Source: Plantibacter sp. Leaf314 | Lineage (GTDB): Bacteria; Actinomycetota; Actinomycetes; Actinomycetales; Microbacteriaceae | Assembly (NCBI RefSeq): GCF_001423185.1 | Contig: NZ_LMOB01000003.1 | Coordinates: 124,001 to 188,000, forward strand | DNA length: 64,000 nt | Direction: 5' to 3' | Shown: positions 49,222-57,557 of the stretch, one piece after another | How positions within the stretch are numbered: position 1 is the stretch's first letter | How the letters are laid out: the number at the start of each line of letters is the position of its first letter | The notes under the pieces: model-generated | The model's input: only the letters and a program-made list of their open reading frames with translations | Told to the model about the DNA's origin: nothing | Databases searched by the model: none | Made by a program: the position numbers and the translations under genes

Positions 49222-49400
49222 CACTCAATGACAACGGACCTCGACCGGCCGAGGCCAGAGCGTCTGGACCCGATGCTTCCGGCACCAGTGCTGCTGTCAC
49301 TCTTCGTTTCGTCCGGTCGCACCCGAGCATCGTCGCAGACACCCGTCGGAAAAGCGACAGGTGTCGTCGGAAGACCGCGCCCGGGCCGTGGGCCACCCCG

Positions 49401-49406
49401 TACAGT
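49401..49406 (+). promoter_or_regulatory. -10 element of leaderless glutaredoxin-like gene
   Basis: TACAGT, six bases before the GTG at 49413. Confidence 0.5.
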
Positions 49407-49412
49407 GGAAGG

Positions 49413-49673
49413 GTGTCCGCTCTCCATCTCACGCTCATCGGCAAACCCGGTTGTCACCTCTGCGACGATGCGCGTGCCGTGATCGACGAGGTCGTCGCCG
49501 GTCTTCCCGCCGACGCTCCGGCGATCGAGCGGGAGGAACTGTCGATCCTCGACGACCCGATCCTGCACGACCGCCACTGGGAGGAGATCCCCGTCGTCCT
49601 CATCGACGGCAAGGTCCACAACTATTGGCGCATCGATCCCGACCGCTTGCGGGCGGCCCTGCTCGCCGGCTGA
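49413..49673 (+). CDS. Glutaredoxin-family protein (DUF836)
   Basis: Thioredoxin-fold protein of 86 residues with the redox motif KPGCHLCDDA (CxxC) and the cis-Pro in EEIPVVLIDG. DUF836 members act as small thiol oxidoreductases. GTG start without a ribosome binding site but with a perfectly spaced -10 element. Followed 43 bp later by a Dabb gene with its own ribosome binding site. Confidence 0.88.
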   Translation: MSALHLTLIGKPGCHLCDDARAVIDEVVAGLPADAPAIEREELSILDDPILHDRHWEEIPVVLIDGKVHNYWRIDPDRLRAALLAG

Positions 49674-49716
49674 GTCGTCGGCCCAGCCGCCACCGTCCCG
49701 ACCCATTGGAGTCCCC

Positions 49717-50031
49717 GTGACCATCCGCCACATCGTCAGCTGGAAGCTGGCCGCCACCGACGAGACCGAGCGCGACGCCGCCTTCGCCACGATGCAGGCG
49801 GAGCTGGAAGGCCTCGCCGCGGTCATGCCGGACGACATCGAGAGCCTGCAGGTCGGGCGCAACATCGCGTACCCGGAGAGCAACTGGGACGTCGTCCTGG
49901 TCGGCGACTACCCGTCCCTCGAGGCGCTTGAGCGGTACCAGGTGCACCCGGAGCACGTCCGCGTGGTGCAGATCGTGCGTCAGCTCGTCGTCGAGCGCTC
50001 CGCCGTGGACTTCGAGCTCGCGCGCTCCTGA
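49717..50031 (+). CDS. Dabb (stress-responsive alpha-beta barrel) protein
   Basis: 104 residues of the Dabb/ferredoxin-like dimeric barrel fold: IRHIVSWKLAATDETERDAA, GLAAVMPDDIESLQVGRNIA, WDVVLVGDYPSLEALERYQV and the HPEHVRVV motif are characteristic. The function in bacteria is largely unknown. GTG start with TTGGAG five bases upstream. Convergent with the PrmC-like gene. Confidence 0.9.
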   Translation: MTIRHIVSWKLAATDETERDAAFATMQAELEGLAAVMPDDIESLQVGRNIAYPESNWDVVLVGDYPSLEALERYQVHPEHVRVVQIVRQLVVERSAVDFELARS

Positions 50032-50035
50032 GTCG

Positions 50036-50815
50036 TCAGTGACGGACCCCCTCGACGGCCGTGCCGTCGAGGTCGTCGTCGCGCCGGATCACGGCCGAGT
50101 AGCCCGCCGACTCCATGAGTCCCGCCGTCCGCTCCGCTTGACGCGTGCTGGTCTCGACGACGAGGTGGGCGCCAGCGGGGAGCCACTCCGACGACGCCGC
50201 GATGAGTCGCCGCTGGACGTCGAGGCCGTCCGCGCCGCCGTCGAGCGCGATCACCGCCTCGTGGTCGCGAGCCTCCCTCGGCATCAGGGAGATCGAGGCG
50301 CTCGGGACGTACGGGGCGTTCGCGACCAGGACGTCGATGGACCCGCGGAGACGGTCCGGCAGGCCACCGAAGAGGTCGCCCGCCACCACGGTCCCGCCGA
50401 GTGGCGCCAGGTTGCGACGGGCGCTCCGCACCGCGACCGGGTCGATGTCCGACGCCCAGAGCTCGAGACGGCCCGGCCACTCCGCGAGCAGCGCAGCACC
50501 GACCGGGGCGACACCGCAGCAGAGTTCGACCACCGTCGCGCCCTCGTGCAGGTGCGCGGATGCGAGCTCCACCAGGAGACCCGTCCGCTGGCGCGGCACG
50601 AAGACCCCCTCGTCGACGACGAGCCGATGGCCTCGGAACGCCACCCAGCCGAGGAGCTGTTCGAGCGGCCGCCCGTCGACCCGGGCCCGGACCATCGCTG
50701 CGAGCTCTTGCGGATCCGTCGCCTCCGCGAGGAGGAGGGCCGCCTCTTCCTCGGCGAACACGCACCCCGCGTCGCGCAGGCGCCGGACGACGGCGTCGGT
50801 CGCTGCACCCATCAC
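50036..50815 (-). CDS. PrmC/HemK-like SAM-dependent methyltransferase
   Basis: Class I methyltransferase of 259 residues resembling release-factor glutamine methyltransferase. Helical N-domain, then GRPLEQLLGWVAFRGHRLVV, FVPRQRTGLLVELA, the SAM motif VVELCCGVAPVGAALL and VLVANAPYVPS. PrmC has NPPY at this catalytic site; here it reads NAPY, so substrate or activity may differ. The genome's true prmC may be elsewhere. A hairpin upstream overlaps its ribosome binding site. Confidence 0.8.
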   Translation of the reverse strand: MMGAATDAVVRRLRDAGCVFAEEEAALLLAEATDPQELAAMVRARVDGRPLEQLLGWVAFRGHRLVVDEGVFVPRQRTGLLVELASAHLHEGATVVELCCGVAPVGAALLAEWPGRLELWASDIDPVAVRSARRNLAPLGGTVVAGDLFGGLPDRLRGSIDVLVANAPYVPSASISLMPREARDHEAVIALDGGADGLDVQRRLIAASSEWLPAGAHLVVETSTRQAERTAGLMESAGYSAVIRRDDDLDGTAVEGVRH

Positions 50816-50823
50816 ATCGCACC

Positions 50824-50843
50824 CCTCGATCAGATGATCGAGG
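50824..50843 (-). promoter_or_regulatory. Hairpin overlapping the ribosome binding site of the PrmC-like gene
   Basis: CCTCGATC-N4-GATCGAGG; on the minus strand the 3' arm runs into GAGGGG, the ribosome binding site six bases before the GTG. May restrict translation, or be a protein-binding palindrome. Confidence 0.4.
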
Positions 50844-50902
50844 TTACCCGGCCGGCGGTGTCCGAGCCACGGACGGGACCGCCGGACTCGTCGCGGCTGT
50901 GC

Positions 50903-51355
50903 TCAGAGCTGTTCGGCTGCCGCGAGCACGCCGGGCAGCCAGGCGAGCGCGACGTCCTTCTTGCGTTCGAAGCCACCGTCGTCGTGGAGCCCGAACTCGC
51001 CGAAGCGGGTGGCCCCGTTCTCCGTCAACAGGGCGTCGAGCAGGGAGCTGCCCTGGTTGTAGGTGTCCTCGTAGCTGCTGTCGCCGAGACCGAAGATGGC
51101 GTAGCGGATCCCGTCGAGGTCGGTACCCGACTCTTCGAGCGCCTCGTAGAAGATCTGGCCGGTCTCACCGAGGAGGCCGTCGCCGTACGTCGAGGTGATG
51201 AAGATGTGGATCTCGTCGGCCGAGAGCTCGTCGGGGGATACGTCGCCGAGGTCGACGACGCGCCACTCGTGCTGCGAGCCGATGGCCTTGCCGAGGTCGT
51301 TGGCGAGCCGTTCGGCGTTGCCGGACTCGGTTCCGTAGAGGATGACGATCTTCAT
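50903..51355 (-). CDS. Flavodoxin / MioC-like FMN protein
   Basis: Flavodoxin-fold protein of 150 residues. The FMN phosphate loop is LYGTESGNAERLA, the loop around the flavin ring is TSTYGDGLLGETG, and IFGLGDSSYEDTYNQGS is the third contact. It is an electron carrier of the MioC/short flavodoxin group; partner unknown. AGAGGA precedes the ATG. It starts 11 bp after the aspS stop, so it is probably cotranscribed. Confidence 0.92.
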   Translation of the reverse strand: MKIVILYGTESGNAERLANDLGKAIGSQHEWRVVDLGDVSPDELSADEIHIFITSTYGDGLLGETGQIFYEALEESGTDLDGIRYAIFGLGDSSYEDTYNQGSSLLDALLTENGATRFGEFGLHDDGGFERKKDVALAWLPGVLAAAEQL

Positions 51356-51366
51356 GGGTGTCCTCT

Positions 51367-52707
51367 CTACGGGGCGAGGCGGGTCGGGCCGCGGAACAGG
51401 TAGGTCACCTCGCGGATCGAGGTCTCGTGCAGCATGAGCATCAGCACGCGGGCCAGGCCCATGCCGAAGCCGCCGTGCGCCGGGACGCCGTAGCGGAAGA
51501 AGTCGAGGTAGAACTCGAGCTCCTCGGGCTCGAGGCCCTTCTCCTTCGCCTGCTCGATGAGCACCTCGACGCGGTGCTCGCGCTGTGCACCCGTGGAGAT
51601 CTCGACACCGTTGTAGATGAGGTCGTAGCTGTTGGTGAGCGAGCCGTCCTCGCTGTTGCGCATGTGGTAGAACGGCCGGATGCTCGAGGCGTAGTCGGTG
51701 AGGAAGACGAACTCGTGGCCGTAGGTCTCCTTGACGTAGGCCGCGATCTGGCGCTCGCCCTCGGGGTCCATGTCGTCGTCGGCACGGGGCACCTCGTAGC
51801 CGCGCTCGGCGACGATGCGCTTGGCCTCGGCCAGCGGGATGCGCGGGAACGGACGGGAGGGGACCTCGAGCTCGATGCCGAAGAGTTCCGCGATCTGCTC
51901 GCCGTGCTTGGCCTTGACGGCCGTGAAGCCGGCGACGAGGAGCTCCTCGTGCAGCGTCATGACGTCCTCGTGCGAGTCGATCCAGCTGATCTCGGCGTCG
52001 ACGCTCGTGAACTCGGTCGCGTGACGGCTCGTGAACGAGGGGTCGGCGCGGAACGCGGGACCGACCTCGAACACCTTGCCGAAGCCGGCGGACTGCGCCA
52101 TCTGCTTGAAGAACTGCGGTGACTGCGCGAGGTACGCCTTGCCCTCGAAGTAGTCGACCTCGAAGAGCTCGGCACGCGACTCGCTCGCGCTCGCCATGAG
52201 CTTCGGGGTGTGGATCTCGATGAAGTCGTTGTCGATCCAGTACTGACGCAACGCGTGCTCGAACGTGGTCTGGATGCGGAAGATGAGGGCCTGCTTCGGC
52301 TGGCGCAGGTCGAGGAAGCGCCAGTCGAGGCGCTTGTCGAGTGAGGAGTCCGCCGCGATCGGCGTCTCGGGGTTCGCCGCGGTGACGACGTCCAGGGTGG
52401 CCACCTTGACCTCGATGCCACCGAGCTTGACCCGCTCGTCGTGCTTGAGCTCGCCGGTGACGGTGATGAAGGAGCCGTGCGCGAGGGCTGAGATGGCCTC
52501 TGTGGTGGCGAGGCGCTCGGCGGAACCCTCGACCTCGGGGTCGAGCTCCCGGACGGCCGGGTTCACCAGCTGCACGGCGCCGCTCTCGTCCCGGAGGACG
52601 ACGAACTGCACCTTCTTCTGGTCGCGGACGGTCTCGACCCATCCGGAGACGGTGACGGGACCGTCGGACAGGGCGGCCAGGTTCTTCACAACGACGCGTT
52701 CACTCAC
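51367..52707 (-). CDS. aspS: Aspartate--tRNA(Asp/Asn) ligase, archaeal-type
   Basis: Class II synthetase of 446 residues, far shorter than the roughly 590-residue bacterial AspRS. It lacks the bacterial GAD insertion and matches the archaeal/eukaryotic type. OB-fold anticodon domain: VTVSGWVETVRDQKKVQFVV. Motif 2: VGPAFRADPSFTSRHATEFT. Motif 3: GGFGMGLARVLM. Such enzymes in actinobacteria are often non-discriminating and also charge tRNA-Asn for conversion by GatCAB (family knowledge). GTG start, leaderless pattern with TAAGCT. Confidence 0.93.
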   Translation of the reverse strand: MSERVVVKNLAALSDGPVTVSGWVETVRDQKKVQFVVLRDESGAVQLVNPAVRELDPEVEGSAERLATTEAISALAHGSFITVTGELKHDERVKLGGIEVKVATLDVVTAANPETPIAADSSLDKRLDWRFLDLRQPKQALIFRIQTTFEHALRQYWIDNDFIEIHTPKLMASASESRAELFEVDYFEGKAYLAQSPQFFKQMAQSAGFGKVFEVGPAFRADPSFTSRHATEFTSVDAEISWIDSHEDVMTLHEELLVAGFTAVKAKHGEQIAELFGIELEVPSRPFPRIPLAEAKRIVAERGYEVPRADDDMDPEGERQIAAYVKETYGHEFVFLTDYASSIRPFYHMRNSEDGSLTNSYDLIYNGVEISTGAQREHRVEVLIEQAKEKGLEPEELEFYLDFFRYGVPAHGGFGMGLARVLMLMLHETSIREVTYLFRGPTRLAP

Positions 52708-52713
52708 CCCGAC

Positions 52714-52719
52714 AGCTTA
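52714..52719 (-). promoter_or_regulatory. -10 element of leaderless aspS transcript
   Basis: TAAGCT on the minus strand, six bases before the GTG at 52707. Confidence 0.55.
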
Positions 52720-52780
52720 GCCGTCGCTCGTCGTTCGGATCCGGACGGAGGTCACGGTGAATCCGCAGCTTGGGGAAACG

Positions 52781-52786
52781 TACACT
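52781..52786 (+). promoter_or_regulatory. -10 element of leaderless cytochrome c assembly operon
   Basis: TACACT, six bases before the GTG at 52793. Confidence 0.55.
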
Positions 52787-52792
52787 TGGAGG

Positions 52793-53428
52793 GTGGTAGC
52801 CGACCAGATCCATCTCGTGCGTCACGGCGAGGTGTACAACCCTTCTCGTGTGCTCTACGGTCGACTCCCCGCGTTCCGGCTGTCAGAGCTCGGCGAGCGC
52901 ATGGCTCAGGCCGCCGCCGACGACCTCGTGAGCCGCGACCGCCCGATCGGCGCCCTGTATGCGTCGCCGCTGCAGCGCACGCAGGAGTCCGCCGCCCCGG
53001 TCGCCGCCGCATTCGACCTCGCGATCGTCGCCGAGCCCCGGGTCATCGAGCCGTTCAACGAGTTCGAGGGCAAGCGGATGAGCCGTGCGCTCAAGAACCC
53101 GCTCAACTGGGCCAAGCTCCGCAACCCGTCCCGGCCGAGCTGGGGCGAGCCCTACGCGTCGATCGTGAACCGCATGACGGCCGCGATCGAGGACGCCTGG
53201 CGGGCGACACCGTCGGGCGATGTCGTCCTCGTCAGCCACCAGTTGCCGATCTGGATGATGCACAGCTCCGTGGTGGGTGCGCCGTACCGTCACGACCCCC
53301 GCCGACGCCGGTGCGCACTGTCGAGCATCACCTCCTTCGAACGCACCGAGCACGGCTTCCTGGAGGTCGGCTACGTCGACCCGGCAGCACGTCTCGCGTC
53401 CGGCGCCACCGATGTCGGTGCCGTCTGA
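52793..53428 (+). CDS. Histidine phosphatase family protein (GpmB-like)
   Basis: Phosphoglycerate-mutase-like phosphatase of 211 residues. The catalytic His and Arg lie in IHLVRHGEVYNPS, the second core Arg in LYASPLQRTQESA, and the second His in VVLVSHQLPIWMM. First gene of the ccs operon, a conserved actinobacterial position; its substrate is unknown. The GTG at 52793 fits the leaderless pattern exactly. The stop overlaps the next start by one base. Confidence 0.9.
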   Translation: MVADQIHLVRHGEVYNPSRVLYGRLPAFRLSELGERMAQAAADDLVSRDRPIGALYASPLQRTQESAAPVAAAFDLAIVAEPRVIEPFNEFEGKRMSRALKNPLNWAKLRNPSRPSWGEPYASIVNRMTAAIEDAWRATPSGDVVLVSHQLPIWMMHSSVVGAPYRHDPRRRRCALSSITSFERTEHGFLEVGYVDPAARLASGATDVGAV

Positions 53429-54036
53429 TGGCCCGCAGATCGAGGACGTTCGCCGTCGCCGCCGTGTTGGCCGTCGGGGCACTCCTGCTGACGGCCTGCG
53501 GCAGCGACCCGCTCGCGGACCAGTACCGCGAGGGCAGCAGCAAGGGGTACGTCGCGGGTGACGGAAGCGTGACCGAGGTCGCCGTCGAGGACCGCGGCGA
53601 GCCGATCACCTTCTCGGGCGTCGGCGAGGACGGCGAGCAGATCTCCTCCACGGACCACGCCGGCCAGGTCATCGTCGTGAACTTCTGGTACGCCGCTTGC
53701 GCGCCGTGCCGTGCCGAGGCGAAGGACCTCGAATCGTTGAACGCCGACTACACCGGCAAGGGCGCGACGTTCATCGGGGTCAACGTGCGCGACACGGCCG
53801 ACACGGCGAAGGCCTTCAACGGCACCTTCGGCATCACCTACCCCTCCATCCTCGACGTCGACAGCGGCGAGGCGAAGCTCGCGTTCACCGGCAACGTGCC
53901 GCCGAACGCCGTGCCGACCACGATCGTCCTCGACGCCGAGGGTCGGGTCGCCGCGCGCATCCTCGGGCAGCTGCAGGACCGCACCATCCTCGACACCCTC
54001 ATCCGCGACACGATCGCCGAGAGCTCCGCAGAGTGA
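53428..54036 (+). CDS. resA: TlpA/ResA-type thiol-disulfide oxidoreductase lipoprotein
   Basis: Membrane-anchored thioredoxin-like protein of 202 residues. The signal peptide ends in the lipobox LLLTAC. The redox site is VVNFWYAACAPCRAEAKDLE (CxxC) and the cis-Pro is in NAVPTTIVLD. In cytochrome c system II it keeps apocytochrome haem-binding Cys reduced, taking electrons from CcdA, which is encoded next. Coupled at both ends by overlapping codons. Confidence 0.92.
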   Translation: MARRSRTFAVAAVLAVGALLLTACGSDPLADQYREGSSKGYVAGDGSVTEVAVEDRGEPITFSGVGEDGEQISSTDHAGQVIVVNFWYAACAPCRAEAKDLESLNADYTGKGATFIGVNVRDTADTAKAFNGTFGITYPSILDVDSGEAKLAFTGNVPPNAVPTTIVLDAEGRVAARILGQLQDRTILDTLIRDTIAESSAE

Positions 54037-54779
54037 GTCCGGGCGAGCTCGTCTACGGCGGCCAGCTCCTCGTGGCGATCCCGATCGCCATCGCGGCCGG
54101 TCTGCTGTCGTTCCTCTCGCCGTGCGTGCTCCCGCTCGTCCCCGGCTACCTCGGGTACGTCGGCGGCATGACGACGGTCGAGGAGGGGCGGTCCGCGGCC
54201 GGGCGCCGACGCGTCCTGCTCGGCGTCAGCCTCTTCATCCTCGGGTTCACCGTCGTGTTCGTGGCGATCGCCGCGTTCGTCGGCACCGTCGGCGCCTGGG
54301 TCGTCGAATGGGAGGGCGTGATCACCCGCGTCCTCGGCGCGGTGGTCATCCTCATGGGGCTCATCTTCATCGGACAGTTCTCCCGGCTCCAGCGGACGGT
54401 CCGCACGAGTTGGGCGCCGGCGACGGGCATCGCGGGTGCGCCCCTCCTCGGCTTCGTCTTCGCCATCGGGTGGACCCCCTGCCTCGGTCCCACGCTCACC
54501 GCGATCAGCGCCCTCTCGCTCTCCGGCGGCTCCGCCTGGCGAGGCGCCCTCCTCGGCCTGTTCTACTGCCTCGGCCTCGGCATCCCCTTCCTCCTCGTCG
54601 CGCTCGGACTCGGTTGGGTCACGGGGTCGCTGGCGTTCCTCAAACGGCACATCCGCACGATCAACATCGTCGGCGGCGTGCTCCTCATCGTGATCGGCGT
54701 GTTGATGGTCTCTGGTCTCTGGTCCGCATGGATGTACTCGTTGCAGGGGGTGATGAGCGGCCTTGTCACGCCCCTCTGA
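54033..54779 (+). CDS. ccdA: Cytochrome c biogenesis protein CcdA
   Basis: Six-span membrane protein of 248 residues that passes electrons across the membrane to ResA. The two conserved redox Cys lie in LLSFLSPCVLPLVPGYLGYV and AIGWTPCLGPTL. GTG start overlaps the resA stop (GTGA). The C-terminus overlaps the resB start by 17 bp. Confidence 0.95.
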   Translation: MSPGELVYGGQLLVAIPIAIAAGLLSFLSPCVLPLVPGYLGYVGGMTTVEEGRSAAGRRRVLLGVSLFILGFTVVFVAIAAFVGTVGAWVVEWEGVITRVLGAVVILMGLIFIGQFSRLQRTVRTSWAPATGIAGAPLLGFVFAIGWTPCLGPTLTAISALSLSGGSAWRGALLGLFYCLGLGIPFLLVALGLGWVTGSLAFLKRHIRTINIVGGVLLIVIGVLMVSGLWSAWMYSLQGVMSGLVTPL

Positions 54780-56427
54780 TCACATCGATTCCGTCGCCCC
54801 GGCTCCGGCCGACGGCGTGAACCAGCCGAAGCTCGGCTTCGTCGGGTGGCTCCGGTTCTTCTGGCGCCAGCTCACGAGCATGCGCACGGCGCTCTTCCTG
54901 CTCCTCCTCCTCGCGATCGCCGCGGTCCCCGGCTCGCTCGTGCCGCAGCGGTCGAGCGACCCGAACGGTGTCACGCAGTACTTCACCGACAACCCGGACC
55001 TCGCGCCGATCCTCGACAAGGTCCAGGCCTTCGACGTCTACAGTTCGGCGTGGTTCTCCGCGATCTACCTCCTGCTGTTCATCTCGCTCATCGGTTGTGT
55101 GATCCCGCGGACGAAGCACCACTGGCAGGCACTCCGGTCCCGCCCGCCCCGCACGCCGGCGCGCCTGTCCCGGCTCTCCGCGTTCGAGCGCCGCAGTGAC
55201 GACAGCGGGGCGACCCCCACCGAGCTCATCGACGACGCGACGAAGCAGCTGAAGCGGCAGGGCTACCGGGTCGAACGCTACGACGCCGAGGGCTCCGCTT
55301 CCGTATCGGCCGAGCGCGGCTTCCTCCGTGAGACCGGCAACCTCGTCTTCCACTCGGCGCTCGTCGGCATCCTCGTGACGGTCGGCTTCGGCGGCGGCTT
55401 CGGGTTCTCCGGGCAGCGGGTCCTCGTCGAGGGACAGACCTTCGTCAACACCCTGCTCGACTACGACTCCTTCAACCCGGGCCGCTTCTTCAACGAGTCG
55501 GAACTCGCGCCGTACAAGCTGACGCTCGACGAGTTCGGCGTGACGTACGAGACCGAGAACCTCGACGCCTACGGTCAGGCGATCGACTACCGCGCCAAGG
55601 TCACCGCGACCTCACCCGGTGGGAAGCCGCAGGACGCGACGATCAAGGTCAACGACCCGCTGCGGTTCGAGGGCACCGACGTGTACCTCCTCGGCAACGG
55701 CTACGCGCCGACGATCACGGTCCGCGACCCGGAGGGCAAGGTCGTCTTCAGCGACTCGATCCCGTTCCTCCCGCAGGACGCGCAGCTCACCTCGCTCGGC
55801 ATCGTCAAGATCCCGGACGGTCTGGCCGAGCAGCTCGGCATGATCGGCTTCTTCTACCCGACGCAGGCCGCGTCCAAGCCGCCGTTCTTCTCCTCGTACC
55901 CCGACCTCGCGTACCCGGTGTTGACGCTCAACGTCTACTCCGGCGACCTCGGCATCAACGCCGGCGCTCCGAAGTCGGTCTACGCGCTGGACGTCGACGA
56001 CATGAAGCAGCTCACGGGTGGCGACACCGGCGTCGAATCCATCGAACTCTCGCCCGGTCAGATCACCGACCTGCCGAACGGGCTCGGGACGGTGTCGTTC
56101 GACAACGTGGCCGCCAACCCGTCGACGGAGAACTACGCCGGCTCGGTCAAGCGGTTCGCCTCGTTCGACGTCCACCACGATCCGACCCAGCTGTGGGTGC
56201 TCGCGTTCGCCATCCTCGCGTTGTCCGGCCTCATCACCTCGCTGTTCGTCGCCAGGCGCCGCGTGTGGGTGAAGGCCGTGGCCGGTGCCGACGGCACGGT
56301 CTCGCTCGAATACGCCGGCCTCGCCCGTGGCGAGGACCCCGGCCTCGAGGCCGCGGTTGAAGCGATCGCGGAAGCCCACAGCCCAACGCCTGTCCCGTCC
56401 GAACCCGAAGGTAGAATCGCCCCGTGA
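54763..56427 (+). CDS. resB: Cytochrome c biogenesis protein ResB
   Basis: Membrane component of the system II haem delivery/ligation complex, 554 residues. Spans at about 38-60 (MRTALFLLLLLAIAAVPGSL), 98-118, 195-220 and near 478-500, with a large extracytoplasmic domain between the last two. Family marks: VPQRSSDPNGVTQYF and GNLVFHSALVGILV. TTG start within the end of ccdA. Works with CcsB, encoded next. Confidence 0.93.
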   Translation: MSRPSDHIDSVAPAPADGVNQPKLGFVGWLRFFWRQLTSMRTALFLLLLLAIAAVPGSLVPQRSSDPNGVTQYFTDNPDLAPILDKVQAFDVYSSAWFSAIYLLLFISLIGCVIPRTKHHWQALRSRPPRTPARLSRLSAFERRSDDSGATPTELIDDATKQLKRQGYRVERYDAEGSASVSAERGFLRETGNLVFHSALVGILVTVGFGGGFGFSGQRVLVEGQTFVNTLLDYDSFNPGRFFNESELAPYKLTLDEFGVTYETENLDAYGQAIDYRAKVTATSPGGKPQDATIKVNDPLRFEGTDVYLLGNGYAPTITVRDPEGKVVFSDSIPFLPQDAQLTSLGIVKIPDGLAEQLGMIGFFYPTQAASKPPFFSSYPDLAYPVLTLNVYSGDLGINAGAPKSVYALDVDDMKQLTGGDTGVESIELSPGQITDLPNGLGTVSFDNVAANPSTENYAGSVKRFASFDVHHDPTQLWVLAFAILALSGLITSLFVARRRVWVKAVAGADGTVSLEYAGLARGEDPGLEAAVEAIAEAHSPTPVPSEPEGRIAP

Positions 56428-57476
56428 CCCTCGTCGAAATCTCGAACCTCTGCCTCTGGTCGGCTGTCGCCGTCTACGCGCTGGCGTTCATCGCCTTCAC
56501 GTTCGACCTCGCGCGCCGGAGCGCCGAGGTCACCGCGGCGATCGACGCCGCCGAACGCGAGCGCGTCGCGCAGCCCGCTGCCCAGGAACGCGTCGGTGCC
56601 CTCGCCAACGCGAACGGCGGTTCGGTCGCGCCGATCAGCACGAGCGACGGCGTGGTCCGCAAGTCCCGCCGCCCGGCGGACGAGCCCGAGCAGCAGGCGT
56701 CGCGCAAGTCGCCGAGCCTCCGGGTCGGTGTCTCGCTCACCGTCATCGCCTTCCTGCTCCACCTCGTGGCCGACGTCACGCGAGGGATCGCCGCCGGTCG
56801 TGTCCCGTGGGCGAACATGTACGAGTTCGCGATGACGGGCACGCTGCTCATCGTCGCCGTGTTCCTCGTCGTCATCACGCGCGTCGACCTCCGCTTCCTC
56901 GGCAGCTTCGTCATCGGTCTCGTCACGGTCCTGCTCGGCCTCGCGACGGCCAATTTCTACGTCGAGGTCGTCCCGCTGCCACCGGCGCTGCAGTCCGCCT
57001 GGTTGGTCATCCACGTGTTCGTCGCGAGCCTCGGCACGGCGTTCTTCGCGATCGGCTTCGCGCTGAGTGTCGTGCAGCTCCTGCAGGGACGCCGTGAGCG
57101 CCGACTCGGGCTGGTGCAGCCCGCGCAGAGCTCGGGGCGACTCCGCTTCCTGCTCACCCTGCCGAACGCGGAACGCCTCGAGAACCTCGCCTACCGCGTG
57201 AACATCATCGGGTTCATCTTCTGGACGTTCACCCTCATGGCCGGCGCCATCTGGGCCGAGCGGGCCTGGGGCCGGTACTGGGGCTGGGACACCAAAGAGG
57301 TGTGGACCTTCATCATCTGGGTGATCTTCGCCGGGTACATCCACGCGAGGGCGACCCGCGGTTGGCGCGGATCCCGGGCGGCGACGCTCGCGATCATCGG
57401 CTTCAGTGCCGTGATGTTCAACTTCGTCGTGGTCAACGTCTTCTTCAAGGGCCTGCACGCCTACAGCGGCCTGTAA
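56424..57476 (+). CDS. ccsB: Cytochrome c biogenesis protein CcsB (CcsA family)
   Basis: Haem-handling membrane protein of 350 residues with about eight spans. Residues 50-95 form a Ser/Glu-rich cytoplasmic loop. The haem-presenting WWD-type motif is WAERAWGRYWGWDTKEVW, and His residues in LLHLVADV and VIHVFVASLG are the probable axial ligands. GTG start overlaps the resB stop. Last gene of the ccs operon, followed by a dispersed repeat block. Confidence 0.94.
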   Translation: MTLVEISNLCLWSAVAVYALAFIAFTFDLARRSAEVTAAIDAAERERVAQPAAQERVGALANANGGSVAPISTSDGVVRKSRRPADEPEQQASRKSPSLRVGVSLTVIAFLLHLVADVTRGIAAGRVPWANMYEFAMTGTLLIVAVFLVVITRVDLRFLGSFVIGLVTVLLGLATANFYVEVVPLPPALQSAWLVIHVFVASLGTAFFAIGFALSVVQLLQGRRERRLGLVQPAQSSGRLRFLLTLPNAERLENLAYRVNIIGFIFWTFTLMAGAIWAERAWGRYWGWDTKEVWTFIIWVIFAGYIHARATRGWRGSRAATLAIIGFSAVMFNFVVVNVFFKGLHAYSGL

Positions 57477-57478
57477 GC

Positions 57479-57551
57479 GGGACCGGTCCCCGAAGCGGCC
57501 CCTGACCCCGGTCCCTGAACCCCTCCGCCGGTCCCTGAGCTTGTCGACGGG
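57479..57551 (-). repeat. Dispersed repeat block between ccsB and menC
   Basis: Three degenerate tandem units of the CCGGTCCCTGA type, the last (57528-57551) being a full inverted-orientation copy, CCGGTCCCTGAGCTTGTCGA. Fills the gap between convergent genes. Confidence 0.7.
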
Positions 57552-57557
57552 CGGGCG

